In this document: piece by piece, positions 1 through 7,110 of the stretch
Layout: each line of letters opens with the position of its first letter
Position numbering within the stretch: the stretch's first letter is position 1
Origin: Anaerolineales bacterium
Lineage (GTDB): Bacteria; Chloroflexota; Anaerolineae; Epilineales; JAANWY01
DNA: 13,400 nt
Assembly (NCBI GenBank): GCA_018263655.1
Contig: JAANWY010000358.1
Span: 1-13,400, forward strand
Direction of reading: 5' to 3'
Notes under the pieces: generated by a model
Databases searched by the model: none
Seen by the model: only the letters and a program-made list of their open reading frames with translations
Told to the model about the DNA's origin: nothing
Program-made: the position numbers and the translations under genes

Positions 1-51
1 CATATATTGAGAAGACACACGATAGTCATTCCGCGCAATGGGGGCCGCATG

Positions 52-873
52 TTACAGCTCAACCTCATCGAACCCCGGGCGGACGAAGGCTCTGGCGTCA
101 GGAAATTCCTGTTCGGTTGCCCGGCGCAGTCGGTCGAGGTGGACGAGAATATCGAGGATGTCGTCCTCGGCCATGGGGAAATGGCGATACAGCTCGCCCC
201 AGGCAGCTATCGAGCAATCCATGGCGCTCAATGCGACTTTTGCCGAGCCGTCCGAGTCTTTGGGGAAGTCTTCCAGGATGGCCGGCCGTTCTTCCAGAGC
301 ACCGTGAAGCGCCCGGAAGAGCTTGACGTGAATTTGATGTTGATACCAACGGATGACTTCCACCGCATCTTCAATGCTTGCCGCTTCTTCATGCGGATCA
401 TCACCCAGTATGTTGACCCGCACCCTTAGATTTAGCTCATCTTCCTTTTCCACAAACAGGTCTTTCACTGAATCGAACCAAGCATCCACCGTCTCCGCAT
501 AGGCCTCTGCTGCGCGGGCGCATGCGTGATTTCTGGTCTCCTCCTCGAGCCGCCGTTGCTCTTCCATGTCTGCCTCGACATCGAGCAAGTCGAGATCAAT
601 GCCCTGTTCTTCCGCCATTTCTTGCAGCATTTCGAGCGTCGCTTGCAGCGAATCACTGATTGTCTGCCAGAACGCTTCGCTGTTCAGATCATGGGCTGTC
701 GGGTTGTCAAATTGCTGTTCTTCCATCGCGAACACCATGCAGCGCGAGGTAAACGGACACCGCTGGCACCAGCGATCACAGTAGTTGTAGATGCCCGAAA
801 TGAGGTCCGGGTTACCGGCAAGGTTCTTGAGGTCTTCCTGGTTCCTAGAACCAGTCGGCCATTTCTGATTCAT
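52..873 (-). CDS. Hypothetical protein with N-terminal CxxxCxxCx5C motif and acidic helical body
   Basis: A 273-residue protein of unknown function. Near the N-terminus four cysteines (C32, C36, C39, C45) lie in a tight CDRWCQRCPF...RC pattern that could bind zinc or an iron-sulfur cluster; the rest is Glu/Asp-rich and predicted helical (about residues 65-150 and 165-250), with no signal peptide or membrane segment, so probably cytosolic. I chose the ATG at 873 because the frame upstream of it lies inside the CXC-domain gene and looks like a shadow. No strong ribosome binding site is visible, but the start lies 29 bases inside the upstream gene, which suggests translational coupling. It is the last gene of the minus-strand cluster and its partner is also Cys-rich, so the two may act together. 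I do not recognise a named family. The reading frame is secure; the function is not known. Confidence 0.75.
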   Translation of the reverse strand: MNQKWPTGSRNQEDLKNLAGNPDLISGIYNYCDRWCQRCPFTSRCMVFAMEEQQFDNPTAHDLNSEAFWQTISDSLQATLEMLQEMAEEQGIDLDLLDVEADMEEQRRLEEETRNHACARAAEAYAETVDAWFDSVKDLFVEKEDELNLRVRVNILGDDPHEEAASIEDAVEVIRWYQHQIHVKLFRALHGALEERPAILEDFPKDSDGSAKVALSAMDCSIAAWGELYRHFPMAEDDILDILVHLDRLRRATEQEFPDARAFVRPGFDEVEL

Positions 874-1321
874 CACCGCAATACCCACAGGGCAGAGTGA
901 CGCCGTAGGTGCATTTGTTGCAGTTTTCACAGTGCCACTCGCGCCAGTCTCGGCACTGGTTGCATATTTCACAATGCCACGTATGGCTATCTTGTGCTAC
1001 GCTGTTCCAGCAAAAGGAATAGAAATAGACTTCGCCGCCACATCCCTCACAGGCGTACTCTGTGAGCAACTGTGCCAGCGGTACACTCTCGTGTCCACAG
1101 GGCAGCTCATAGGCAACGGCCAAATCCTCAGCTGAGAGGGCTTTATAAGCCTCAATGTTTTGGATGGCGCAGATGGATAGGTTGTCGACATCCACCCCAT
1201 TGAGCGGATTTCGGCAATTAATGCAGCCACAATTCTCGTCGCACGGCTCATTGTTCCGAAGACAGCTACATCGCCTGTTCTGACAGCCTGTTTTGCAGTT
1301 GCACTGCTCGTGTTTAGCCAT
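845..1321 (-). CDS. Cys-rich protein with tesmin/TSO1-like CXC domain
   Basis: A 158-residue protein with 22 cysteines. Residues 7-36 carry nine cysteines spaced CxCx3Cx4CxCx6Cx3CxCx2C (C7, C9, C13, C18, C20, C27, C31, C33, C36), the pattern of the CXC (CRC) domain, which in eukaryotic tesmin/TSO1/LIN54 proteins binds zinc and DNA. After a helical middle part come further Cys pairs (C91/C94) and a short internal repeat, WHCEICNQC and WHCENCNKC (about residues 115-137), followed by CGYC: a second, ribbon-like metal site. The start is well supported by AAGGAG at 1330-1335, 8 bases upstream of the ATG. It follows livF by 32 bases, so it is probably cotranscribed, and its end overlaps the next gene. 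A metal- and possibly nucleic-acid-binding role is inferred from the domain; a role in transport is not implied. Confidence 0.85.
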   Translation of the reverse strand: MAKHEQCNCKTGCQNRRCSCLRNNEPCDENCGCINCRNPLNGVDVDNLSICAIQNIEAYKALSAEDLAVAYELPCGHESVPLAQLLTEYACEGCGGEVYFYSFCWNSVAQDSHTWHCEICNQCRDWREWHCENCNKCTYGVTLPCGYCGDESEMADWF

Positions 1322-1353
1322 TGTGTCATCTCCTTGAACTGGGATGCAGTCCG

Positions 1354-2061
1354 CTACATCCCCAAGTACGCCTTCTGCACCAGCTCACTCTCCAACAGTT
1401 CCTCGCCCGCCCCCTCCAGCGCGATGTTCCCGGTTTCCAAGACGTAGGCCCGGTTGGCGATTTCCAGCGACTCGCGCACATTCTGCTCGACCAGCAGGAT
1501 GGTGAGGTCCCCTTCTGCGTTGATGCGCTGCACGAGCTCGAAGATGGTGTCGACCAGTTTGGGCATGAGTCCCAGAGAGGGCTCGTCGAGCATCAGGATA
1601 TGCGGGTTCGCCATCAGTCCGCGGCCGATGGCCAGCATTTGCTGCTCCCCGCCGCTGAGCGTGCCGGCCATCTGGTTCCGCCGTTCAGCAAGGATCGGGA
1701 ACAGGTCGAACACCCGCCCCAGCGCCGCATCTCGCTCGGCTTCGGTGCGCAGGAAAGCGCCCAGGTAGAGGTTGCGCAACACCGTTTGCTGCGCGAACAC
1801 GCCACGACCCTCCGGGACGTGAGAAATGCCGCGGGCCGCAATCTGATGGGCTTTGAGGGTGTGGATTGACGTCCCGTCCAAGAGTATTCGGCCACGGGCC
1901 GGCGGGCGGATGCCAGAGATGGCCCGCAGCAGCGTCGTCTTGCCGGTCCCGTTGGACCCGATGACGGCCACGATCTCGCCCGCGTGAACTTCCAGGGACA
2001 CATCGCGCAGGGCCGGCACCTCGTCGTAGCGGACTTCGATATCCTCAACCCGTAGCAACAA
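1354..2061 (-). CDS. livF: Branched-chain amino acid/amide ABC transporter ATPase LivF
   Basis: One of the two ATPases of a LivHMGF-type (HAAT family) importer, acting at the inner face of the membrane on LivH/LivM. The 235 residues match the usual LivF length. Walker A is GSNGTGKT (35-42), the signature LSGGEQQ (135-141) and Walker B LMLDEP (156-161). As is typical of LivF, VPEGR (82-86) occupies the Q-loop region and VEQN (191-194) the place of the switch histidine. The start codon is TTG at 2061: GGAGG (2069-2073) lies 7 bases upstream, and no in-frame ATG is better placed. It is separated from livG by two non-transport genes; the retropepsin-like gene ends 21 bases upstream. Assignment to LivF rather than LivG is firm from these motifs; the exact substrate (branched-chain amino acids, amides or urea) cannot be read from the ATPase. 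Confidence 0.95.
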   Translation of the reverse strand: MLLRVEDIEVRYDEVPALRDVSLEVHAGEIVAVIGSNGTGKTTLLRAISGIRPPARGRILLDGTSIHTLKAHQIAARGISHVPEGRGVFAQQTVLRNLYLGAFLRTEAERDAALGRVFDLFPILAERRNQMAGTLSGGEQQMLAIGRGLMANPHILMLDEPSLGLMPKLVDTIFELVQRINAEGDLTILLVEQNVRESLEIANRAYVLETGNIALEGAGEELLESELVQKAYLGM

Positions 2062-2068
2062 TTTACAA

Positions 2069-2073
2069 CCTCC
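2069..2073 (-). promoter_or_regulatory. Shine-Dalgarno site deciding the TTG start of livF
   Basis: On the minus strand GGAGG stands 7 bases before TTG at 2061 and 10 before a second TTG at 2058. This supports a TTG start for livF. Confidence 0.7.
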
Positions 2074-2082
2074 AGTCCCTGG

Positions 2083-2577
2083 TCAATCCGCCACAGCACT
2101 GGAACCGAAGTAAAATAAGTCCGCGGCAGGATCCACAGCGAAACGGACTTGTTCCAAACAGCCGGTTAGGCCGATGAACGAAGGCATACCTTCCCACAAT
2201 TGACGGACGTCCTCCCACGATTGAGTGGGGCGAGGACGAGGGACAAAGGCAGCAACCTCCCATCTGAGATTTTCCCCTCCCTCTTCGGACAGAAATGTCA
2301 GATAGAGCCGGTGAAGGTCTCCGGCCGTTCTTCTGCCTCGCACCTCTATCTCGCTAGCATGAAGCGCGGCGGCCGGGTCAAGGTCCAGTAAATCTGCGAT
2401 CTCCGGATTGCAGACCAAATACGCGCCGCCTGTATCTACAACCACTTCGGTCCGGACACCCTCAATCTGGACTTCAATGAAGATTCGCGATATGAGTTCC
2501 TGGTCAGTGGCTGGGCGCATTAAGAAGGAGCAAACACCCTGAGCAAAAGGTTTACCGTCCTCAAACTTCAGCGGCAT
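2083..2577 (-). CDS. Retropepsin-like aspartic protease domain protein
   Basis: A 164-residue soluble protein with a single VVVDTGGAYLV motif (catalytic-type D48-T49-G50) in a beta-rich setting, and a C-terminal stretch SFIGLTGCLEQVRF (about 133-146). One DTG per chain and this length fit a retroviral-type (retropepsin) fold that would need to dimerise to be active. Sequence like this is usually annotated as a retropepsin-like or clan AA aspartic protease of unknown substrate. Its ATG overlaps the TGA of the gene before it by one base (TGATG at 2575-2579), so the two are translationally coupled. It lies between livG and livF, which is not a usual liv gene position. Activity as a protease is inferred from the motif only; a non-catalytic acid-protease fold is the alternative. 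Confidence 0.75.
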   Translation of the reverse strand: MPLKFEDGKPFAQGVCSFLMRPATDQELISRIFIEVQIEGVRTEVVVDTGGAYLVCNPEIADLLDLDPAAALHASEIEVRGRRTAGDLHRLYLTFLSEEGGENLRWEVAAFVPRPRPTQSWEDVRQLWEGMPSFIGLTGCLEQVRFAVDPAADLFYFGSSAVAD

Positions 2578-3050
2578 CAGAAGGCCTTAGTCACTAGTAC
2601 ATTGTTTGTATCTTCGAGACGATCCCAGACCTCACGAGCCGTTTCACCAACTGCCAGAAGTTCACCGGCCCGCACGGCCACCCACCGTCCCCTATACTCA
2701 TCCGTGTGATCGCGCATCCAAGCTTGGTTTGCCTGAGCGGACGAACTAGGTGCTAAGGCTTCCACGAACCGTGGCGGAGCCAAGACGCGAGCCATTTTCT
2801 GTAACTCCTCATGACCTGGGTGTCGTTCAGCACCCTGTGCAGCTAGCTTTCGCGCAAGCAGATGCGCTCCAACAGCAAGCGCCAAATGGACAGCTCGCAC
2901 AAAGTCACCCGCTGGCCTTTGGGACCAATCGATCTCATGTGCTACTTGCACAAAGATGGATTCATCACGACTCTCAGCGGCTGTCTGCAATGCAGCTATA
3001 TCATCCTCTGTTTCCGCAACTAAGTAGCCTGCGTTTGCTATCTGATGCAT
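2577..3050 (-). CDS. DUF5678-like hypothetical protein
   Basis: A 157-residue cytosolic protein. The N-terminal two thirds is alanine-rich and helical (about residues 13-95). The C-terminal part, EYRGRWVAVRAGELLAVG followed by a short helix and NNVLVTKAF (about 118-157), has the small 'GkWVAv..Gelva.G' pattern of DUF5678, a short beta-alpha domain of unknown function often encoded next to retropepsin-like proteins. Here the next gene is exactly such a protein, joined by a one-base stop-start overlap, so the pair looks like a conserved two-gene module. The ATG at 3050 has a GAGAGG-like ribosome binding site about 5 bases upstream. A promoter candidate precedes it in the gap after livG. Family call from memory of the pattern, moderate confidence. 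Confidence 0.7.
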   Translation of the reverse strand: MHQIANAGYLVAETEDDIAALQTAAESRDESIFVQVAHEIDWSQRPAGDFVRAVHLALAVGAHLLARKLAAQGAERHPGHEELQKMARVLAPPRFVEALAPSSSAQANQAWMRDHTDEYRGRWVAVRAGELLAVGETAREVWDRLEDTNNVLVTKAF

Positions 3051-3111
3051 GATCGCCTCTCACTTCAAAGATACATGTTTGTGGAACGGTTTGCCTATCG
3101 ACTACACATAT

Positions 3112-3140
3112 AGGATACCAGAACACGGCAGTTTGTTCAA
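3112..3140 (-). promoter_or_regulatory. Candidate sigma70 promoter before the DUF5678-like/retropepsin/livF block
   Basis: Minus strand: -35 TTGAAC (3135-3140), 17-base spacer, -10 TATCCT (3112-3117) preceded by TGG, an extended -10 element. It lies in the only sizeable gap (3051-3156) between livG and the following genes, so livF and the two accessory genes may be transcribed separately from livK-H-M-G. The hexamers are imperfect, so this is a candidate only. Confidence 0.45.
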
Positions 3141-3156
3141 GACTCAACTCATTCCC

Positions 3157-3885
3157 TCAATCCGTAGCACGGTACTTCTCTCCCAGATACGCTTCGATCA
3201 CCCGCTCATTGGTGGCGATCTTCGCCGGCACATCATCGGCAATCACTTCGCCGGAGTCCAGAACCACGACCCGGTCGGCCAGTGGCATGATGACCTTCAT
3301 CACGTGTTCGACCAGCACCATGGTGATGCCCTGCTCGCGCAGCCGGCGCACCATCGCGACCGCCTCATTCGTTTCGGTGGGGTTCAGGCCGGCCATCGCT
3401 TCGTCTAGAAACAACAGTTTCGGCTCGGTTGCCAGTGCCCGCGCCAGCTCCAAGCGTTTCTTGTCAGCGATGGTGAGATTGCGACTGATCTGATCGCGCA
3501 CGTCGGCCAGTTCAGTGAATCCCAATACCTCCAGGGCTTTGCGCCGTGCATCGGCCGTCCGGGGGTATCGGAGAAAAGCCCCCACCATGACGTTCTCCAG
3601 TACGGTCATGTCGCGCAGCACCTTGACGATCTGGAAGGTGCGGGCGATACCGGCCTGACACACCCGCTCCGGCGACCATCCCGTGATTTCCTCGTCGAGG
3701 AAGTGTACGGCTCCTTGGGTCGGCGGATAGAAGCCTGTGATGCAGTTGAAGAACGTCGTCTTGCCGGCGCCGTTGGGGCCGATGAGGCCAAGAATCTCGC
3801 CCGGGCTCACATGCAGGTCGATGTCCTGGTTGGCCATCAGGCCACCGAAGCGCTTGGTCAAGTCCTGGACTTCAAGAAGCGCCAT
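3157..3885 (-). CDS. livG: Branched-chain amino acid/amide ABC transporter ATPase LivG
   Basis: The second ATPase of the importer, 242 residues. Walker A is GPNGAGKT (36-43), the Q-loop ARTFQ ends at Q85, Walker B is LLFLDEAMAGL (157-167), and the switch histidine is H194 in LVEH. ARTFQ, the DEAMAGLNP form of Walker B and VEH mark LivG. The signature that is normally LSxGQ reads NLTIADKKRLELA (136-148): the serine and both glycines of the consensus are absent. A similarly diverged signature occurs in a LivG subfamily, so this need not mean inactivity, but it is unusual. The ATG at 3885 overlaps livM by 14 bases and has GGAG 9 bases upstream, so it is coupled to livM. Function as part of the HAAT importer is well supported. 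Confidence 0.95.
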   Translation of the reverse strand: MALLEVQDLTKRFGGLMANQDIDLHVSPGEILGLIGPNGAGKTTFFNCITGFYPPTQGAVHFLDEEITGWSPERVCQAGIARTFQIVKVLRDMTVLENVMVGAFLRYPRTADARRKALEVLGFTELADVRDQISRNLTIADKKRLELARALATEPKLLFLDEAMAGLNPTETNEAVAMVRRLREQGITMVLVEHVMKVIMPLADRVVVLDSGEVIADDVPAKIATNERVIEAYLGEKYRATD

Positions 3886-4945
3886 CGGTCACATCTCCTG
3901 ACCCTTCGCTGCGCTCAAGCCGATGATGTGCCGGCACTGCCACTGCCGCATCGCGCCTCTGCGCCCGGGTGCTCCATCGCTGCTGCCACTGCCGGACCAG
4001 GCCCATCAGCCCTCCCGGCTGGTAGATGGAGATCAGCATGATGAGGAGGCCATAAACCACCAGGTGCAGCCCGCCGGCCCGGCCGGCCAGGTAGACGCGC
4101 GTGTACTCGGCCATGGGAATCAGTATGGCGGCGCCGATGATTGGACCGGCCAGCGTACCGGTACCACCGAGGACGGCCACAAGGCACATCTGGATGGAGA
4201 AGAGAAGCGCAAAGACGGTGTTGGGGCTGATGTACAGGACGAACTGGGCGTAGAAGGTGCCGGCGATGGCCGTGAACGCAGCGCTCAGCATTATGGCATA
4301 GAGTTTGTAGCGCGTGATGTTGATCCCCAGGCTGCGGGCGGCATCTGGATCTTCGCGAATCGCTTTCAGGTAGTAGCCAATCCGCGAGCGTTCGATGAGG
4401 TACGTCGCCAACATCGTGATGGCTAGCATGGCTAGAATGATGTAGTAGTAACCATACTTGGCTTCGTGGAACTGGAAGTTAGCGATGCGTTCTCCACGGA
4501 TGATGGGTAGATACACGCCGACGGCGCCGCCGGCCCAACGCCAGTTGCGGAACATCACGGCAAAGATCTCGCCGGCGGCGATGGTGGCGATGGCGAAGTA
4601 GTGGCCGGCCAGCCGGAAGCTGGGCCAGCCGATGATGGCGGACACAACAACCGCAACCACTACGCCCCCAAACATCCCGATCCACGGCGAGATGTCCCAC
4701 TTGGTGAGTATGAGCGTCGAGGTGTAGGCGCCAAGGCCGAAGAAGATGGCGTGGCCCAGTGAGACCTGGCCGGCGTAGCCACCGATCATGTTCCACGCCA
4801 GACCCAGAACGCTCCACAGCAGGATCAAGATCATCGTGCGCTGCAGAAACGGCTGCGTGAACAGGCGGGGAAACGCCAGCAGGAACGCCGCCAGGATGAT
4901 CAGGATGAGCCAGTTCAGTCGATTGGTTTTCATGCTACTGGTCAT
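3872..4945 (-). CDS. livM: Branched-chain amino acid/amide ABC transporter permease LivM
   Basis: An integral membrane permease of the importer, 357 residues, with about nine hydrophobic segments from residue 12 onwards. The LivM hallmark GGYAGQVSLGHAIFFGLGAY is at about 55-74, and the coupling loop with KAIREDPDAARSLGI at roughly 215-230 contacts the ATPases. The C-terminal 40 residues after the last membrane segment are basic then polar (QQRWSTRAQRRD...RLERSEGSGD) and longer than usual; DNA encoding RLERSEGS resembles common short intergenic repeats, so this tail may have been added by read-in. Two starts are possible: ATG 4945, inside the end of the DUF4058 gene, or ATG 4933, one base after that gene's stop. 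Neither has a clear ribosome binding site. It follows a DUF4058 gene instead of livH directly. Confidence 0.93.
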   Translation of the reverse strand: MTSSMKTNRLNWLILIILAAFLLAFPRLFTQPFLQRTMILILLWSVLGLAWNMIGGYAGQVSLGHAIFFGLGAYTSTLILTKWDISPWIGMFGGVVVAVVVSAIIGWPSFRLAGHYFAIATIAAGEIFAVMFRNWRWAGGAVGVYLPIIRGERIANFQFHEAKYGYYYIILAMLAITMLATYLIERSRIGYYLKAIREDPDAARSLGINITRYKLYAIMLSAAFTAIAGTFYAQFVLYISPNTVFALLFSIQMCLVAVLGGTGTLAGPIIGAAILIPMAEYTRVYLAGRAGGLHLVVYGLLIMLISIYQPGGLMGLVRQWQQRWSTRAQRRDAAVAVPAHHRLERSEGSGDVTDGAS

Positions 4946-5717
4946 TGTTTTGTCGCGACTGCGCCTCCAGCCAGGCTGTCTCTTCGTCTGACAGGGCCGG
5001 CGGCGGAGGCGGCTGGGAGTAGTCGATCCGCAAGTCGTAGCGAGCAGCCTCGTACGTCGTGCGCAGGGCTACACCCAGATCGAGGGGCACGTCTGGGTCC
5101 GGTCGGAGCAGGGGCACTGGCAGCACGGGTAACGGATCCTGAAGCCGAATAGGCCACACCTCGCAGTTTGGGCGGGCGTAGGCGCGGCTGACCATAGCCA
5201 GGTAGGGTGTGTCCGGCACCTCGCCAAGAAACGGCATGCGCCGGCCCGCACGCAGCAGGTCAATCTCGACCAGATGGGCGTCAGAATCTAACACCTCGTT
5301 GCGCTTTTGCAGGTATTCGCGCCGGCCTTCTCCTCGCTTGTTGACAGGAGACAGCAACTCGATGACAGTGACCAGCTTCATCGTGGCAGCCTCATAGATG
5401 TAAAGAGTCACCAGGCGGGTGGGGAGCTCAACGGGAGTCTTCAGGCGCAGGGCAGGTGGCGTGACCCCTGGTGGCATGGCGTCTGTTGTAGGAGCGGCAT
5501 GCTCAGGCTGTAGCACGGCGACGTCCGGCATAATGGCCCGTCCGTCTAAGTCATCGTCCGGCAGGCGCTCCACGATGACGCGTGAGCCCAGATCGGTAAT
5601 GTACCTGGGCGCCAACAGCCGGGTCAGCAGAGTACGGAACGTCGAGATCAACTGGATGTGGACGTCCCCCCAGATGCCTTCAAGATAAGGATCCATTCCC
5701 GGAAATGGGGATGCCAT
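4935..5717 (-). CDS. DUF4058 family protein
   Basis: A 260-residue soluble protein of unknown function beginning SPFPGMDPYLEGIWGDVH, the diagnostic N-terminal motif of DUF4058, a family frequent in Cyanobacteria, Planctomycetes and Chloroflexota and distantly like Uma2/PD-(D/E)XK-fold proteins. The core has VTVIELLSPVNKRGEGRREYLQKR (about 123-146) and LVEIDLLRAG (about 155-164), where conserved E/K residues resemble a nuclease-type core, though activity has not been shown for the family as far as I know. The ATG at 5717 has AAGGAG 6 bases upstream. It sits between livH (51 bases after its stop) and livM (overlapping or abutting), in the middle of the permease pair, with nothing in the sequence to link it to transport. 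Confidence 0.88.
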   Translation of the reverse strand: MASPFPGMDPYLEGIWGDVHIQLISTFRTLLTRLLAPRYITDLGSRVIVERLPDDDLDGRAIMPDVAVLQPEHAAPTTDAMPPGVTPPALRLKTPVELPTRLVTLYIYEAATMKLVTVIELLSPVNKRGEGRREYLQKRNEVLDSDAHLVEIDLLRAGRRMPFLGEVPDTPYLAMVSRAYARPNCEVWPIRLQDPLPVLPVPLLRPDPDVPLDLGVALRTTYEAARYDLRIDYSQPPPPPALSDEETAWLEAQSRQNNDQ

Positions 5718-5768
5718 ACTGCGCTCCTTCCAACTTGTCCGAGAACAATACTGACTACTGATGTCTCC

Positions 5769-6641
5769 TCAACGCCGGCCGAACAGGCCTTGCGGACGGA
5801 TGAATACCACGCCCAAATAGATACCGTAAACCAGCATCGTCTTGAACCGGGGTTCCCACAGGAAGCCGCCCATCACTTGCACCAGACCGATGACGATGCC
5901 GGCGATGAAGGCGCCCGTGACACTGCCGAACCCACCCAGCGCCACAGCGACGTAGGCGACGAGCACGAACACGGCTCCGACCTCGGGGAAGATGGGATTG
6001 AAGGTGGCCAGCAGTGCGCCGGCGACGCCGACGCAGGCCAGAGCCAACCCCCATGCCAGGGCGAACATGCGCTCGGTGTCGATGCCCATGAGGCCGGCGA
6101 CTTCCTTGTTCTCGGCCGTTGCCTCCAGAGCCCAGCCGGTGCGGGTGTTCTTGATGAACCAGTACAGCAGGCCAGTCGTAATGGCGGCTCCGATCGAGGT
6201 CACCAGTTGCGGCGTGCCGATGAAGATGCCGAACAACTCCAGCCGGCCACTGATCAGCGTATCGCCAATCCGGCGGTAATCCTCACTCCACACCACCTGG
6301 GCCAGGTTGCGCAGGAACACCATCATGCCGAAGGTGACGAAGATTTGGGCCAGCATTGGCGCATCGAGGACGTGTTTGATGACCAAGCGGTAGGTGATCG
6401 TGCCCAGGATGAACAGCAGAGCGGCGACTACCGGGATCGAGAACACGGGATCGACGCCCCACAGCGTGTACATCCAGTAGGTGAAGTACATCGCCAGCAT
6501 CAAGTGCTCGCCGTGGGCGAAGTTCACGATGTCCATCACCCCGAAGATCAACGTAAGTCCCACGGAAATCAGGGCGAAGACAAAACCAATGAGCAACCCG
6601 CTGACCAGGGTTTGGGCTAGCAGTGTGGTTTCGGGGGACAG
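5769..6641 (-). CDS. livH: Branched-chain amino acid/amide ABC transporter permease LivH (CTG start)
   Basis: The first permease of the importer, 290 residues from the proposed start, the normal LivH length, with about eight membrane segments. GLTLIFGVMDIVNFAHGE (28-45) is the LivH hallmark; a loop with NKEVAGLMGID near residue 180 corresponds to the ATPase-coupling loop. The frame has no ATG, GTG or TTG near the expected start; its only upstream ATG (6818) would add 59 non-membrane residues encoded largely inside the upstream antitoxin-like gene in another frame. A perfect AGGAGG (6648-6653) is 6 bases before CTG at 6641, so I take CTG as start. It is the first intact gene after livK and is followed by DUF4058. 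Identity is firm; the start is inferred from the ribosome binding site. Confidence 0.92.
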   Translation of the reverse strand: MSPETTLLAQTLVSGLLIGFVFALISVGLTLIFGVMDIVNFAHGEHLMLAMYFTYWMYTLWGVDPVFSIPVVAALLFILGTITYRLVIKHVLDAPMLAQIFVTFGMMVFLRNLAQVVWSEDYRRIGDTLISGRLELFGIFIGTPQLVTSIGAAITTGLLYWFIKNTRTGWALEATAENKEVAGLMGIDTERMFALAWGLALACVGVAGALLATFNPIFPEVGAVFVLVAYVAVALGGFGSVTGAFIAGIVIGLVQVMGGFLWEPRFKTMLVYGIYLGVVFIRPQGLFGRR

Positions 6642-6647
6642 GCCAGG

Positions 6648-6653
6648 CCTCCT
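6648..6653 (-). promoter_or_regulatory. Shine-Dalgarno site deciding the CTG start of livH
   Basis: Minus strand AGGAGG, 6 bases before CTG at 6641. A consensus ribosome binding site at ideal spacing from a codon that also gives the family's usual N-terminus. Confidence 0.65.
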
Positions 6654-6730
6654 GTTGAACTCTGATTCGTTTCTTTTCTGAAAGCCGCTACTCAGCCCTG
6701 TTCTTGACGACAGACTGGGCTGAGTCCCTT

Positions 6731-7036
6731 TCAGTGTGTAGCGTAGAGAATACCATCGATTTCCCGCAGTACCTCTTCGGTTTCTGTTTCCTGATAGATC
6801 TCGTACTTGATGGCCCACCGAACAAAATCGACGTCATCACCCAACTCACCGCGCTCAAACCGGACGAAAAACTCTTCAGAGCCCATGACATAGTGAAGTT
6901 CCAATTGCGTCAGCTCCCTGACAACCTAAATAAAATCACTCAACGGCGCTGCATTTTCGAGGGCCTCTCGCAACACCTGCTTCAGTTCTTCACCTGACTG
7001 GGGCATGGTCTGCTGCGTGAATCTCACTCTTGGCAT
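6731..7036 (-). pseudogene. Small antitoxin-like gene split by an in-frame amber codon
   Basis: One minus-strand frame of 102 codons: ATG at 7036 with an AGAGG ribosome binding site 6 bases upstream, 36 residues (MPRVRFTQQTMPQSGEELKQ...), TAG at 6926-6928, then 64 more residues to TGA at 6731-6733. The part after the stop contains LTQLELHYVMGSEEFFVRF and RGELGDDVDFVRWAIKYEIY, the pattern of a small family (about 80-100 residues, 'YGMSSEEFy.rF..GELGDD.DF.eWa..Ye') of antitoxin-like proteins common in Cyanobacteria and Chloroflexota. The two halves together give the length of a full member, which argues for a single gene inactivated by a nonsense change. No toxin partner is next to it. The family link is from memory; a restart at the internal ATG is less likely since it would lose the N-terminus. 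Confidence 0.6.
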
Positions 7037-7110
7037 CGTAAGCCTCTTTCTAGAATGCTTCTTGTTTGGGCTCAATCATATTTCAATCGTCGAAACGGAC
7101 TAAGTAAATG

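Noticed and set aside
1321..1869. Plus-strand frame of 182 codons opposite livF
   Set aside because: Lies fully antisense to a well-supported ATPase gene; the translation has no family pattern.
5658..6620. Long plus-strand frame of 320 codons opposite livH and the start of DUF4058
   Set aside because: It is antisense to livH and the 5' end of the DUF4058 gene, and its translation is His/Gln/Asp-rich without a recognisable pattern. It is a composition shadow.
6642..6818. ATG at 6818 as the start of livH
   Set aside because: It would add 59 non-hydrophobic residues that overlap the antitoxin-like gene in another frame. The AGGAGG before CTG 6641 and the family length favour the shorter protein.
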